Assembly: GCF_003333265.1 (NCBI RefSeq)
Contig: NZ_QOLB01000143.1
Span: 1-64,000 of the forward strand
Direction: 5' to 3'
Origin: Candidatus Halocynthiibacter alkanivorans
GTDB taxonomy: Bacteria; Pseudomonadota; Alphaproteobacteria; Rhodobacterales; Rhodobacteraceae
DNA length: 64,000 nucleotides
This document shows positions 23,524-33,018 of this stretch, one piece after another. A program made the position numbers and the translations under genes. Position 1 is the first letter of the stretch. Every line of letters begins with the position of its first letter. Under the pieces are notes generated by a model, which was not told the DNA's origin, searched no databases, and saw nothing but the letters and a program-made list of their open reading frames with translations.

Positions 23524-25947
23524 CTAAATACTGGTAAGAACGTCATATTCGATGGAATTCAGTGCCTGCACGACCGGTGTGGCGATGCCGTTCACCGAAA
23601 ATGGATTGGTCGCGGCGCGTTTAACGCCGTCGTTATTTTTGAGAAAATCGCGGTAGAGGCGCACCGTTTTTAAGGCCTGTTCGCGGTTGCGTTTGCGCAG
23701 AGCAGCATCGTTGCCAGACACTTTGAGCACCTCCATCGACGCATCAAAGGCGGTTTTTTCCAGCTTGCCACTGATCAGGACCATCGCCGCAAGACCCTTG
23801 TTCAGTTTCGTCAGTTCGCCCGCAGGCAATTCGCTGGCGTCACTGCTGACCTTTGTCTGCAACTCCTGAAATTTGGCGGTGAAATTGTCGATCTGGCGCA
23901 CCCAGTTGCCCGGAATATTGCCAAGATTTTCAAAACTGTCCTTGGCGCGTTCCTTAATCTTCAGTTCTTCATCCAGGCGGAACTTCACCCGCGACAGGAT
24001 CGCCTCTGCGGCTTCAAATTCACCAGCTTTGGCCTGGGGGATGCCAGCTTTGTTGTAGTCCAGGATGCTTTGATATTCCTGGGTCTTCGCCTTGTCCTTG
24101 CTGTCGGAAATCAGCTTTTCCAGCATCTTGTCGGCCAGTTTGCTGGCCTGGGTATAGTGTTCCAGCTGACGTTCGGTGGCTTCACGCGCTTCCACCCCGG
24201 CCTTGTGATCGTTGAGCATGCCCATCACCGCACTCATGTCCCCGGACGTCGGCGCCTGGCCTGCATCGGCCGCGGCACGCAGCTTGTCGGCTGAGCCCAG
24301 CCAGTTGATAATCTTGGCCTGCAGCTGGTCCAGTTTTTTGTCCGCCGGGCTTTGATAACTGATGTCTTCAGTGCTGATCCAGCCGCGTATGGTGGTGAGA
24401 TCTTCGCGCATGGAGCCCTCATATTTATCGCCGCCCATGCCGAATTTTTCCCGCATGAATGTGGCGAAACTGCCGTGATCATCCTTGCCAAAATCAAAGA
24501 GCGCTTTGGACAGGTCGTTGACCTTCTTCTCCAGTTCGTCGGCGCGTTTAGCGGCGATTTTGCGCCAGGCCACCTGGTCTGTGACCGTTTTGGCGAAGGT
24601 GTCACAGCGTTTTTTCAGACCCTCAAAGGCGCTGGCGGCCTTGTCTGGCGACAGGCTTAACCAGCTGTCATGCAGGGAATTGAATTCATTCTTCAGCTCG
24701 GTAAACTCGGCCGGGCGGGTTTGCGAATTCAGTTTATTGTTGGCGCCGCCGGGCTTGCCTAGCACCTCTGATATGGCATCGATACATCTGCTCGTGGTGG
24801 TATTTATGACCTCAAAATGCGCCAGTTCGTCCAAAAGCGTATTGGCCCGCGCCAGAAAGCCCTCCATCGGGGCAAGCGCGCCGATGTTTTTACCGCCAAG
24901 CAGGGTTTGTTTGGCGATATCAATCAGGTCCTGCAATTGTTCGCGCTGTTGCGGCGGCACCGATTTGTCGATGCCTGCCAGGCTGTTTTCGATTTTGAGC
25001 AGGGTGTTCTGGTGTTTGGTCGCCTCCAGATCAAAGGCATCAGCGATCGATTTGTGCTCCGCATCGACCTGCTTGCGCCAGTCCTCCAGCGCGGTGATGC
25101 CGGTGGTGTAATCTACCGCAGCAAACGCTGTGGTGGAGATTTTGAACAACTCCTTCTGCCTGGCGTCTGCCTCGGGATAGCCCCAGCGCTCCAGTTCAGC
25201 GAGGCGCAGCCGACAGTCTTCACTCAGGCGCAGGAATTCGGGTTTCTTCTCCAGGCTGGCGAACAGATCAACGGCGGAGTTTTTCACACCGCGCGATTCA
25301 ATCAACAGCGTCTCGGCGGCGGCGGTGAAATCGTCATAAACTTTCTGCATTTGCGCGATCACCGCATCGGCATTGCCAACGCCATTGATTTCCAGCGTGC
25401 TGATATCCTCGACTGCCTGATTCAGAGCCGTATTATACTTGCCCTCGACGGCGTCTTTGGCGTCCTTGCCAAGGCCTTTTGCCGCAGCGATATCCTGGTC
25501 TGAGGCCAGCTTCATCAGCTCACCCAGGGTGCGTTCAAATTCGCCCGACGCTTCAAGCGCGCGGTTCTCAAGCTTGCCGTGGAGCCGTTCGCGGGCTTTG
25601 GTTTTAAGCCCTTTCTCGCTTTCGCTCAGCTTATTGTCGCGCAGTTGGGCATTGATGTCTTCAAGCAGGGTTGCGAGCACTTTGGCGCTCTGAATAAAAT
25701 CACCTTTGGTTGAGGTCTCGGACTGAATTCCCTGCGCGCGGATATCATAAAGGTAGTGGCCCTGGCCGCCTTTGAGCGTGGCCAGGGCATTTTCCACGTC
25801 TTTGCTGAGGTTCAGATAGGCTTCATAGCCCTCAATCAGCGCCATATTGGCTTTTGATTTCCGCCTCTTACCGCTGAACATGCCGCGTTTTTCAAAGTAA
25901 CTGTAGATAAATTTCTGCTGGTTATTATTCAGGTCTTCCCAAGGCAT
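23524..25947 (-). CDS. Large coiled-coil-type protein of unknown function
   Basis: An 807-aa protein, no signal peptide and no membrane segment. Almost entirely charged, Leu/Ala/Lys/Glu-rich helical sequence with repeated heptad-like stretches, so long coiled coils or helical bundles are likely. It starts MPWEDLNNNQQKF after GAGGG on the minus strand. It sits between the proline-rich 591-aa gene (23-base gap) and the 869-aa gene (8-base gap). No family recognised. The composition resembles the 352-aa protein at 1723-2781, but I see no convincing alignment by eye. Confidence 0.8.
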   Translation of the reverse strand: MPWEDLNNNQQKFIYSYFEKRGMFSGKRRKSKANMALIEGYEAYLNLSKDVENALATLKGGQGHYLYDIRAQGIQSETSTKGDFIQSAKVLATLLEDINAQLRDNKLSESEKGLKTKARERLHGKLENRALEASGEFERTLGELMKLASDQDIAAAKGLGKDAKDAVEGKYNTALNQAVEDISTLEINGVGNADAVIAQMQKVYDDFTAAAETLLIESRGVKNSAVDLFASLEKKPEFLRLSEDCRLRLAELERWGYPEADARQKELFKISTTAFAAVDYTTGITALEDWRKQVDAEHKSIADAFDLEATKHQNTLLKIENSLAGIDKSVPPQQREQLQDLIDIAKQTLLGGKNIGALAPMEGFLARANTLLDELAHFEVINTTTSRCIDAISEVLGKPGGANNKLNSQTRPAEFTELKNEFNSLHDSWLSLSPDKAASAFEGLKKRCDTFAKTVTDQVAWRKIAAKRADELEKKVNDLSKALFDFGKDDHGSFATFMREKFGMGGDKYEGSMREDLTTIRGWISTEDISYQSPADKKLDQLQAKIINWLGSADKLRAAADAGQAPTSGDMSAVMGMLNDHKAGVEAREATERQLEHYTQASKLADKMLEKLISDSKDKAKTQEYQSILDYNKAGIPQAKAGEFEAAEAILSRVKFRLDEELKIKERAKDSFENLGNIPGNWVRQIDNFTAKFQELQTKVSSDASELPAGELTKLNKGLAAMVLISGKLEKTAFDASMEVLKVSGNDAALRKRNREQALKTVRLYRDFLKNNDGVKRAATNPFSVNGIATPVVQALNSIEYDVLTSI

Positions 25948-25970
25948 TGTGCGTAGTCCCTCTCAAAATA

Positions 25971-27746
25971 TCAGGCCGCCAGAACGCTTTCGATCCTCTT
26001 CAGTGCATCGGTTGCGGTTGAAGTGATCGCAACATTTGCAAAGCCGTTGCCTGCATCGACATCGGCAAAGAAGGGCGCCTGCAACTCGGACTGATATTCA
26101 GTAAGCAATTTGCGCGCCTCGTCCTTCAGCTTGTCACGCGCACTGCCGGCCTCAGTGTTCACCACCTCATCCAACTTGTCTTCCAGACGCACATCCAGCG
26201 CCTTGATATAGTCAAACAGCGAATTGACGTTGTCGGCGACCTCCTGGAGTTCCTCATCGCCGGAACAGACGGAAAGAATTGCGGCTTTCAGCTTGTCCAT
26301 TTCCGCGTTCATTTTGCCACGCGCACCGACCCAGTTCAGCCGGGAGGTGGCGATTGGTTGCACCTCGGGGGAAATGTCCTCGCCATGGGTGGATTTCCCC
26401 ATCGCCTCGCCAGCCCGGATCATCTCTTTTATCTTGGCGACGAGCTCCCAGGCCTTGTCCAGCGCAAGGGGGCTGGGGATCTCGGTCAGCTGGTCCATGA
26501 AAAATTTAAAGCTGACGGCATTTTCGATCATGCCCGTGGAGCTTGCCCTGGCCGCCAGCGGCGACAGGCGATCGATCTCTCTCTGCAAGGCCGCACGGTC
26601 GCCACCCTCTTCTCCTGCCGGATCTGCCGGTGGTGGCGCTGGCGCGGTTTCTGCGCCGGTTTCGGCTGCGGTTTCTGCGGCGGGCGCAGCTTCAGGTGCG
26701 GCTTCTGCGGCGGGCGCGGATTCCGGGGCCGGCGCCGCCCGCAGTTCAGTGAGTTTGGCTTCGATCTTATCCACCGCCTGGGCGGCCCTGGCTGTGTCGC
26801 CGGCTTTGATCACATCGACGACGGATTTGATCGCTTTCATCAACTGTTGCGCAACCGCGTCCGGCAGCCCGCCGAGCTGCGCCTGGATTGCTTTCAGCCG
26901 GGTGGCGAGTTCACGGGCATCCGGCACTGCCGCGGCGGCAGGTTCTTTGGGCGTGTCCTCTGTGTCCGGCGCGGCGGCGGGCGCCGCCCGTGCCTCAAGC
27001 CCGTCCAGTGCGGCTTCGAGCTTTTGTATCAGCGCGGCGGCCTTGTCGAGGTCTTGCGCCTTGACCAGCTCCACGGCGGCTTTGAATGCGGGCGCGAGTT
27101 TTTCAACCGCGGCAGGTGGCGCGGCTTTGATCCGGGGTGCCAGCGCTTTCAGCTGCGCCGCGATCGCATTAACGTCGGGTTCTGCAGCGGCAGCTTCCGG
27201 TTCAGCGGCGGCAGGTGCCGCAGCTGGCGCGGCCGCGGCCTCGGGTGGTGGCGGTGGCGGAGGGGGCACCTCGGGCGCCGATCCGGCCGGTGGTGGCGGA
27301 GGGGGCGCCTCGGGCGCTGATCCGGCAGGTGGTGGCGGAGGCGGTGCTTCCGCGGCTTCGTCCTCTTCGTCCAGCTCGGGATCATAGGGCAGCTCTTCAA
27401 TATCCTCTTCCAGAAGATTGCCATTGGCATCGAGGATCTGGATGTTTACCGCCACCTTTTCGGACTTGAGATATTTTTTGAGTTTGCGTGCCATCGCCGG
27501 CACTTCGCGTTCGCAGGTCAACGACAGGATTTTGCCCGTCAGCTGGCAGGTGCCAAAGGCGACCTTATTACCAACACCGTCTGCTTTGGTCGCTTTGGCG
27601 ATGGTCTTGGGCTGTTTGATCCGGTGCATCGCGAACAGATGTTCGTCATTGTTGCTGCCGGGATTAAAAGCAAAAGGCATCGGCCCCTTGCGCGCCAGCT
27701 TGATCATTTTTTTAAGTTCAGGCCCTTCAACGCCAAATTCAGACAT
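25971..27746 (-). CDS. Modular protein: conserved-looking N-domain, proline tracts, two helical repeats
   Basis: A 591-aa cytoplasmic-type protein and first gene of the minus-strand block. The start at 27746 (MSEFGVEG) has GGGG 8-9 bases upstream; a TTG 12 bases earlier is less likely. Layout: residues 1-125 a compact domain (KGPMPFAFNPG, TCQLTGKILSLTCERE, VNIQILDANGN); an acidic patch; 135-169 runs of 6-8 prolines separated by AGSAPE; two homologous helical units at 191-252 and 275-337 (pattern LKAL..., AVEKL..AFKAAVELVKAQDLDKA); an Ala/Pro/Glu linker; and a C-terminal helical domain. The DNA of the proline region carries two to three ~39-bp tandem units near 27244-27345. Function unknown; the linker-and-module design suits an adaptor or effector. 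Confidence 0.8.
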   Translation of the reverse strand: MSEFGVEGPELKKMIKLARKGPMPFAFNPGSNNDEHLFAMHRIKQPKTIAKATKADGVGNKVAFGTCQLTGKILSLTCEREVPAMARKLKKYLKSEKVAVNIQILDANGNLLEEDIEELPYDPELDEEDEAAEAPPPPPPAGSAPEAPPPPPPAGSAPEVPPPPPPPPEAAAAPAAAPAAAEPEAAAAEPDVNAIAAQLKALAPRIKAAPPAAVEKLAPAFKAAVELVKAQDLDKAAALIQKLEAALDGLEARAAPAAAPDTEDTPKEPAAAAVPDARELATRLKAIQAQLGGLPDAVAQQLMKAIKSVVDVIKAGDTARAAQAVDKIEAKLTELRAAPAPESAPAAEAAPEAAPAAETAAETGAETAPAPPPADPAGEEGGDRAALQREIDRLSPLAARASSTGMIENAVSFKFFMDQLTEIPSPLALDKAWELVAKIKEMIRAGEAMGKSTHGEDISPEVQPIATSRLNWVGARGKMNAEMDKLKAAILSVCSGDEELQEVADNVNSLFDYIKALDVRLEDKLDEVVNTEAGSARDKLKDEARKLLTEYQSELQAPFFADVDAGNGFANVAITSTATDALKRIESVLAA

Positions 27747-28385
27747 CTCATACCCCAAAAAATTACACGGAATAAATATGTTAACGTAATAAAGGTTAGC
27801 CGCTCTATCAAATTTAGGGAAGCCACTTTAACTACAGGCGAGTCCAAGAATGCAAACTCGCCTTTATTACAATCGATTTTCTCATATTTCAAACAAATCA
27901 TACCTGACACGGTGAGATTCTTCGCCGGATCGCGACTCAGTACAATTTAGCTGAGCTAATAAATTCCACGCTAAACCACCGCGCAGCTCGGCGTTTTCGC
28001 GCTGGTCCGACGGACTGTTAAACAGGCCAGCGCCCGCCCCGGGCATCGTATCCGGCGATAAGGCAAGACACCAAGGTGCTGATAAACAGATCTAAATCTG
28101 AGCATTGCGGAAAAGGTTTGAGTTCCAGTTGCGGCAGGACCTGAGGCGCAACAAGCCCGCTGATCAGACACTTCAGCACCGGTGTCAGGCGCCAGCACAT
28201 CCCCCGGCACTGCGGTCTGAAACCGGTGGAACCTTCATTTCTGATGCGGCCCGGTGACACTGAGCCCGGGCAGCGCCGGGACGGGCACGCCAGAGGCGCG
28301 AACGCCGGGCTGTTGTGTTAACCTTGGTAAATTCGGCGCCGGAATATTTCACCGGCACCTTCGGGTGAAACAGATTGGATTTATA
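27747..28385. other. Long divergent intergenic region with a hairpin
   Basis: About 640 bases without a gene I can support. 27760-27960 is strikingly AT-rich for this genome and probably holds the promoter of the minus-strand block. An 8-bp inverted repeat AGGCGAGT / ACTCGCCT (27836-27843 and 27856-27863, 12-base loop) followed by TTATT resembles an intrinsic terminator or an RNA element on the plus strand. 27970-28380 is GC-rich with only short unconvincing reading frames. Confidence 0.5.
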
Positions 28386-29120
28386 ATGCGATGTTTAGTA
28401 CCTTCGTTTTCTGTTCTGATGGCGGCGTTGGCCGCGGGGACAGCACTCGCCGGCAGCAACGATGACCCATGGCAGAAAAACGTAACTTTACTGGCGATCC
28501 CTTCGGCGACGGTGGCCCCGTCCGGACTGGTGTTTACCTCCCTTTCCGCGCCGACCAATGGAGACAACGCGTCTGCCGCAATCGGGGTCGGTTTTGGCGA
28601 TGCCACAGATGGCATCGGGCTGCAACTTACCAGCGTGGTGAGCGCCCCGGCCAACGGGCTCGACAGTTCCGGTTATTTCAGCCTGCGTGGTTCGGCCCGT
28701 ATTGGCCAGGGTGCCACACCGGTCTACCTGGGTATTGGAGCCGACCACATCGGCATCTGGGGCGATACGCCTGACCGCGACGTAGGTTTAACAGCGATGC
28801 TGACTGCCTTCCCGGTACTCACAGCGGCAAACAGTGGCAATCGTTACCCGATGATGGTGACCCTTGGCGGCGGCACCCATGTGCGCAACGGCGACACGGA
28901 TCCGGGCCTGTTTCTGGGCGCGGGCATCGGGCTGAGTGAAAGCATTGGCGTCAGCGCGGCCTGGAGCGGCGACAGCTTCGATATTGGCGCGTCTTTCCGG
29001 CCCGCAAACATTGACAATATGCGCATAAGCGCGGTGGTCACCGATGCGTTTGACAGCGACGACAATCAGCGGCTGACGCTGTCTTTCAGCTGGTTCTTCA
29101 ACAATATGTTTGGCGGGTAG
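28386..29120 (+). CDS. Secreted beta-rich protein of unknown function
   Basis: A 244-aa protein with a signal peptide (MRCLVPSFSVLMAALAAG..., cleavage near ALAGS). The mature part is Gly/Ser/Asp-rich with alternating hydrophobic strands and ends in LTLSFSWFF, followed by a few residues, which is suggestive of an outer-membrane beta-barrel. The frame is open 44 codons upstream, but only the ATG at 28386 starts a signal peptide. It overlaps nothing and lies just ahead of another secreted gene. No family recognised. Confidence 0.7.
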   Translation: MRCLVPSFSVLMAALAAGTALAGSNDDPWQKNVTLLAIPSATVAPSGLVFTSLSAPTNGDNASAAIGVGFGDATDGIGLQLTSVVSAPANGLDSSGYFSLRGSARIGQGATPVYLGIGADHIGIWGDTPDRDVGLTAMLTAFPVLTAANSGNRYPMMVTLGGGTHVRNGDTDPGLFLGAGIGLSESIGVSAAWSGDSFDIGASFRPANIDNMRISAVVTDAFDSDDNQRLTLSFSWFFNNMFGG

Positions 29121-29124
29121 CGTG

Positions 29125-29784
29125 ATGAAAACTTTCAGAAAAAAAATGGCGGTAATTTGCCTGACCGGCGCGGTGTCGCTGACGGGTTCAGAATTGGTGG
29201 CGCAGGAAGGCGGAGAGGGAGACACTTCGCCCCCACCAGTGATCCCTGTCAGCCCGGTTGAGCCGGTGTTTGTGCCGCCCTTTGTGCCGCCGGCACCGCC
29301 CCCCGGCACCCCGGGCGCGCCAACGGCAACCTTTGATGAAATCACCGACAGTATCGTCGCCAGCCTGGAACAGGCGAGTGCCTTCTGTAGCCGACTGAGC
29401 GAAAACGCCTATGTGGTTGATTGTCTGTCTGAACGGCTGGAGCAAGTGGCGGCGGCGATGCCGGACAGCGGTGAATTCGCTGAAGCGCGCGCCACGATCA
29501 AAGACACCGCCGCGAAGCTGAACCGGCTGGCACGGGCGCACCGCGACTTTGATCTGCCGCGCGGCCGGGCCCGGGTTGGTGGAGAAGGACCGCCGACTAC
29601 GTCCCGCGCCCTGACCCCGGTTGAAAGTGCCTCACTTGCCGCTGTGAATACTGAGGCGCTGGCCATTCTGAACGAAGCGCAAACCCTGCTTCTGCGCTCG
29701 GCGGAAAGTTCGCAAGCGCGCCAGATCCAGTATCAGCGCATCGCTGAGGCGCTCGGCTCAAACAAGGTTCTGCTGCGCTCCTGA
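29125..29784 (+). CDS. Secreted protein of unknown function with proline-rich segment
   Basis: A 219-aa protein with a signal peptide (MKTFRKKMAVICLTGAVSLTG) and a Pro/Val-rich stretch (residues ~40-65), then a helical domain with two cysteines (in FCSRL and VDCLS) that could pair. The start at 29125 is preferred over a TTG at 29110. It follows the previous gene by 4 bases, so both are probably co-transcribed and act together in the envelope. Function unknown. Confidence 0.7.
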   Translation: MKTFRKKMAVICLTGAVSLTGSELVAQEGGEGDTSPPPVIPVSPVEPVFVPPFVPPAPPPGTPGAPTATFDEITDSIVASLEQASAFCSRLSENAYVVDCLSERLEQVAAAMPDSGEFAEARATIKDTAAKLNRLARAHRDFDLPRGRARVGGEGPPTTSRALTPVESASLAAVNTEALAILNEAQTLLLRSAESSQARQIQYQRIAEALGSNKVLLRS

Positions 29785-29882
29785 AGACGGCCTGTTCTGC
29801 GGCACTCCGGACCGGGGCGCCCTGCCCCCTTCCCTGACGGCGCGCTCCCAAAAGGCGGCGCGGCGCAAAACACGGAGTGGAA

Positions 29883-30425
29883 ATGCGGAGTTTTCTCGCC
29901 ATAGAGCTTCCGGAATCGCTCGTTTCCGAGCTGACAGAACTTCAGGCACGGCTGCCGGTCGGGCGCAAAATGCCGGAAGAAAACCTGCATCTGACGCTGG
30001 CCTTTCTTGGCGATCAATCCGGCGAGGCGCTGGAGGATCTGCATTTCCGCCTGCAGCGGCTGCAGGCGGCGCCGTTTGAGCTGACGCTCAGCGGGCTGGA
30101 TTGCTTTGGCGGCCGCAATCCCAGGGGGCTGGCGATCATGGCGGATAAGAACCGTGCGATTGCGCAGTTGCACCACCAGATCCATAGCGCGCTTAATGCC
30201 TCCGGGCTGCAGCCACGCCGCGAGCGGTTCCGGCCGCATGTGACCCTGGCCCGCTTTGGCCGCAGCCTTTCAGAGGCAGAATTGCACAGGTTGCAGGGTT
30301 TTTTGGGCGAATGGCTGGATTACCGCGCCCGCCCGGTTCTGGTGCACAGCTTTTCCATGTTCCGCTCGACGCTTGGCCCTGGTGGAGCGGTGCACGACAT
30401 ACTGGGGCAGTATTCCCTGAATTGA
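29883..30425 (+). CDS. thpR: RNA 2',3'-cyclic phosphodiesterase (ThpR)
   Basis: A 180-aa 2H phosphoesterase with both catalytic HxT motifs, HLTL (His36) and HVTL (His119), and the family start MRSFLAIELP. It hydrolyses 2',3'-cyclic ends of RNA to 2'-phosphates; relatives were first described as 2'-5' RNA ligases. Typical length. Stands alone between the secreted genes and manC. Confidence 0.93.
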   Translation: MRSFLAIELPESLVSELTELQARLPVGRKMPEENLHLTLAFLGDQSGEALEDLHFRLQRLQAAPFELTLSGLDCFGGRNPRGLAIMADKNRAIAQLHHQIHSALNASGLQPRRERFRPHVTLARFGRSLSEAELHRLQGFLGEWLDYRARPVLVHSFSMFRSTLGPGGAVHDILGQYSLN

Positions 30426-30574
30426 GCGCGGGCTTCCTCCGCGCCGCAGCCCGTCAGCGGCGCTCTGATTGCCGGGTGGGGCCGGAATTTGTCACAACAG
30501 GATATTATCTGGTGCGTTGCAACTATAGGTTGGCAGCGGAACTGTTTTGATTCGGACCATAGATAAGAGACGTT

Positions 30575-32002
30575 ATGACCATTACCCCCATTCTTCTCGC
30601 CGGTGGATCCGGTACCCGTTTGTGGCCATTGTCACGCAAAAGCTATCCCAAACAGTTTTCCACCCTGATTGGCGACGAGACCCTGTTTCAGGGCTCGGTC
30701 AAACGGCTGACCAGCGGCGCGTCGGTGTCCTTTGCGCCGCCGTTGGTGCTGACCAATTCGGACTTCCGTTTCATTGTCACCGAACAGCTGGCTGGCGTTG
30801 GCATCGATCCCGGCGCTGTTCTGATCGAGCCTCAGGGCCGCAACACGGCCCCTGCGGTGCTGGCAGCGGCGCTGCATCTGGCGGCGACGGACCCGGAGGC
30901 CATCATGCTGGTGGCGCCTTCCGATCATATCATCCCCGATACTGAAGCCTTTCACGCAGCGATTGCGGAGGGGCTGAAGGAGGTCGCCCGCGGGCAGCTG
31001 GTGACATTCGGCATCACCCCGGACCGTGCCGAGACCGGATACGGGTATCTGGAACTGGCGGCGGAACCCGCAGGACCGGAGGCCGTGCCGCTGAACTCGT
31101 TTGTCGAAAAACCTGACAGTGACCGCGCCGAAGAAATGCTCGCGGCGGGAAATTACCTGTGGAACGCCGGGATATTCCTGTTCTCGGTCCGTGACATCGT
31201 TGCCGCCTATCAGCGCCATGCCCGTACTTTGTTTGAACCGGTGAAAGCGGCGGTGGACAATGCCCGCGCTGATCTTGGTTTTCTGCGGCTGGCGCCAGAA
31301 GACTGGGACCGGGCGGTCGATATTTCCATCGACTATGCGGTGATGGAAAAGGCCGACAACCTGTCGGTGGTGCCGTTCAGCAGTGGCTGGTCTGACCTTG
31401 GGGGCTGGGACGCGGTCTGGCGCGAGGGGGACGCTGACAAAAACGGCGTGGTGCTGAGCGGGCCGGCAACGGCGATCGACTGCTCCGGCAGCCTGCTGCG
31501 CTCAGAAAGCGAAGGCCAGCAGATCGTCGGCATTGGCCTGGAGAACATCGTAGCGGTGGCACTGCCGGACGCGGTTCTGGTCGCCGATATGAGCCGGGCC
31601 CAGGATGTGAAACTGGCGGTGCAGGCGCTGAAGGACAAAGGCGCAGTCCAGGCCCAGTCCTTTCCCAAAGATCACCGGCCCTGGGGCTGGTTTGAAAGCC
31701 TTGTTGCGGGCGAGCGTTTTCAGGTGAAACGCATTCACGTACACCCGGGCGCGGCGCTGTCGCTGCAAAGCCATTTCCACCGCTCCGAGCACTGGATTGT
31801 GGTTGAGGGCACCGCCCGTGTGACGATCAGTGACGAGGTGAAGCTGGTGACCGAAAACCAGTCGGTCTATATCCCGCTCGGGGCGCAGCACCGGCTGGAA
31901 AACCCTGGCAAGCTGCCGATGGTGCTGATTGAAGTGCAGACCGGCGCCTATGTCGGCGAAGACGACATCGTGCGCTACGAGGATGTTTACGCACGCGACT
32001 GA
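30575..32002 (+). CDS. manC: Mannose-1-phosphate guanylyltransferase / mannose-6-phosphate isomerase
   Basis: A 475-aa bifunctional type II PMI/GMP enzyme. The N-terminal nucleotidyltransferase has LLAGGSGTRLWPLSRKSYPK and NSFVEKP; the C-terminal cupin isomerase domain (~350-475) has QSHFHRSEHWIVVEGTA. It makes GDP-mannose for polysaccharide or glycan synthesis. AGAGACGTT precedes the ATG. No other polysaccharide gene is next to it, so the end product cannot be told. Confidence 0.95.
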   Translation: MTITPILLAGGSGTRLWPLSRKSYPKQFSTLIGDETLFQGSVKRLTSGASVSFAPPLVLTNSDFRFIVTEQLAGVGIDPGAVLIEPQGRNTAPAVLAAALHLAATDPEAIMLVAPSDHIIPDTEAFHAAIAEGLKEVARGQLVTFGITPDRAETGYGYLELAAEPAGPEAVPLNSFVEKPDSDRAEEMLAAGNYLWNAGIFLFSVRDIVAAYQRHARTLFEPVKAAVDNARADLGFLRLAPEDWDRAVDISIDYAVMEKADNLSVVPFSSGWSDLGGWDAVWREGDADKNGVVLSGPATAIDCSGSLLRSESEGQQIVGIGLENIVAVALPDAVLVADMSRAQDVKLAVQALKDKGAVQAQSFPKDHRPWGWFESLVAGERFQVKRIHVHPGAALSLQSHFHRSEHWIVVEGTARVTISDEVKLVTENQSVYIPLGAQHRLENPGKLPMVLIEVQTGAYVGEDDIVRYEDVYARD

Positions 32003-32020
32003 GTGACCTGGTGACCGTTA

Positions 32021-32045
32021 AAGGGCATGTCGGTGACATGCCCTT
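32021..32045. terminator. Bidirectional hairpin between manC and the hydroxylase gene
   Basis: Perfect 11-bp stem AAGGGCATGTC / GACATGCCCTT with a 3-base loop, centred between two convergent stop codons. On the minus strand it is followed by TAACGG, so the U-run is poor; the location strongly suggests transcription termination in both directions. Confidence 0.7.
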
Positions 32046-32076
32046 CTGATCAGAGTTGGCAGGCGCAGGCGCGCAC

Positions 32077-32922
32077 TCAGCTGTCGTCGGACCTTTTGCG
32101 GTTGATGGAATAGTTGCTGGCGGCACCGCGCAGCGGCTGGACCAGCATCCGGTCCAGCCAGAGATCCCGGCGGGTGCGGAATTGCTTGATGCCAATGGCC
32201 ATGTCTTCATGCCCGTCACGTGGCTGCGCCAGATAGGTGCCCAGCAGCCGGTCCCACCAGGGCACATTAAAGCCAAAATTACTGTTGGTCTCTTTCGGGT
32301 GGATCGAGTGGTGCACCCGGTGCATGTCCGGCGTCACCACCAGCAGGCGCAGCACCCGGTCAACTCCAAACGGGATGCGGATGTTGGAATGGTTGAACAG
32401 CGCGGTGGCGTTGAGCACCACTTCAAACACCAGCACCGCAACCGCCGGCGGGCCCAGCGCAATGATGACCATGAATTTGATCCCCATAGAAAGCAGAATC
32501 TCAATGGGGTGGAACCGCAGCCCGGTGGTGACGTCGAAATCCAGATCGGTATGGTGCATCCGGTGCAGCCGCCAAAGGGCGGGCACCGCGTGGAACATCA
32601 CGTGCTGCAGATAAATCGCCAGATCAAGCACCAGCATGGAGAGCAAAAAAGCGGCCCAGCCCGGCAGGTCAAACAGATTGAACAGGCCCCAGCCCTGCTG
32701 CTGCGCACTCAGTGCCAGCCCGACCGCCGCCACCGGAAAGGTCAGCCGCACAAAGATCGTGTCCACCACAACCAGAGCCAGATTGTTGCTCCAGCGCAAG
32801 AGCCGGGGGATTTCGTTGCGGCGCCGCGGTGCGGCCAGTTCCCAGAGCGCCATGGCGGCAAGGATGCCAAGAAAAAACGACAAACGGATCACCGGTTCAT
32901 TGCCAAGCAGAAGCTCACTCAT
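32077..32922 (-). CDS. Sterol desaturase / fatty acid hydroxylase family membrane protein
   Basis: A 281-aa integral membrane di-iron enzyme. It has the histidine clusters HVMFH, HRMHH and HRVHHS and about four to five membrane helices. This family hydroxylates or desaturates lipids (sterols, carotenoids, ornithine or sphingo-type lipids); the substrate is not evident. Convergent with manC and divergent from the ArsR-rhodanese gene. Confidence 0.92.
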   Translation of the reverse strand: MSELLLGNEPVIRLSFFLGILAAMALWELAAPRRRNEIPRLLRWSNNLALVVVDTIFVRLTFPVAAVGLALSAQQQGWGLFNLFDLPGWAAFLLSMLVLDLAIYLQHVMFHAVPALWRLHRMHHTDLDFDVTTGLRFHPIEILLSMGIKFMVIIALGPPAVAVLVFEVVLNATALFNHSNIRIPFGVDRVLRLLVVTPDMHRVHHSIHPKETNSNFGFNVPWWDRLLGTYLAQPRDGHEDMAIGIKQFRTRRDLWLDRMLVQPLRGAASNYSINRKRSDDS

Positions 32923-33018
32923 AATACTGGTCCTTCATGGTCCTGATCCTTGCTATTCAGCGGCCCGCCCGCTACAATCAATAAGTCGCTTGAATGTTAT
33001 ATTGTGAGGAAATGCTGA

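Noticed and set aside
27971-28260. Two small minus-strand frames in the intergenic region
   Set aside because: Arg/Pro/Cys-rich readings without ribosome-binding site or recognisable motif; likely chance frames in GC-rich spacer.
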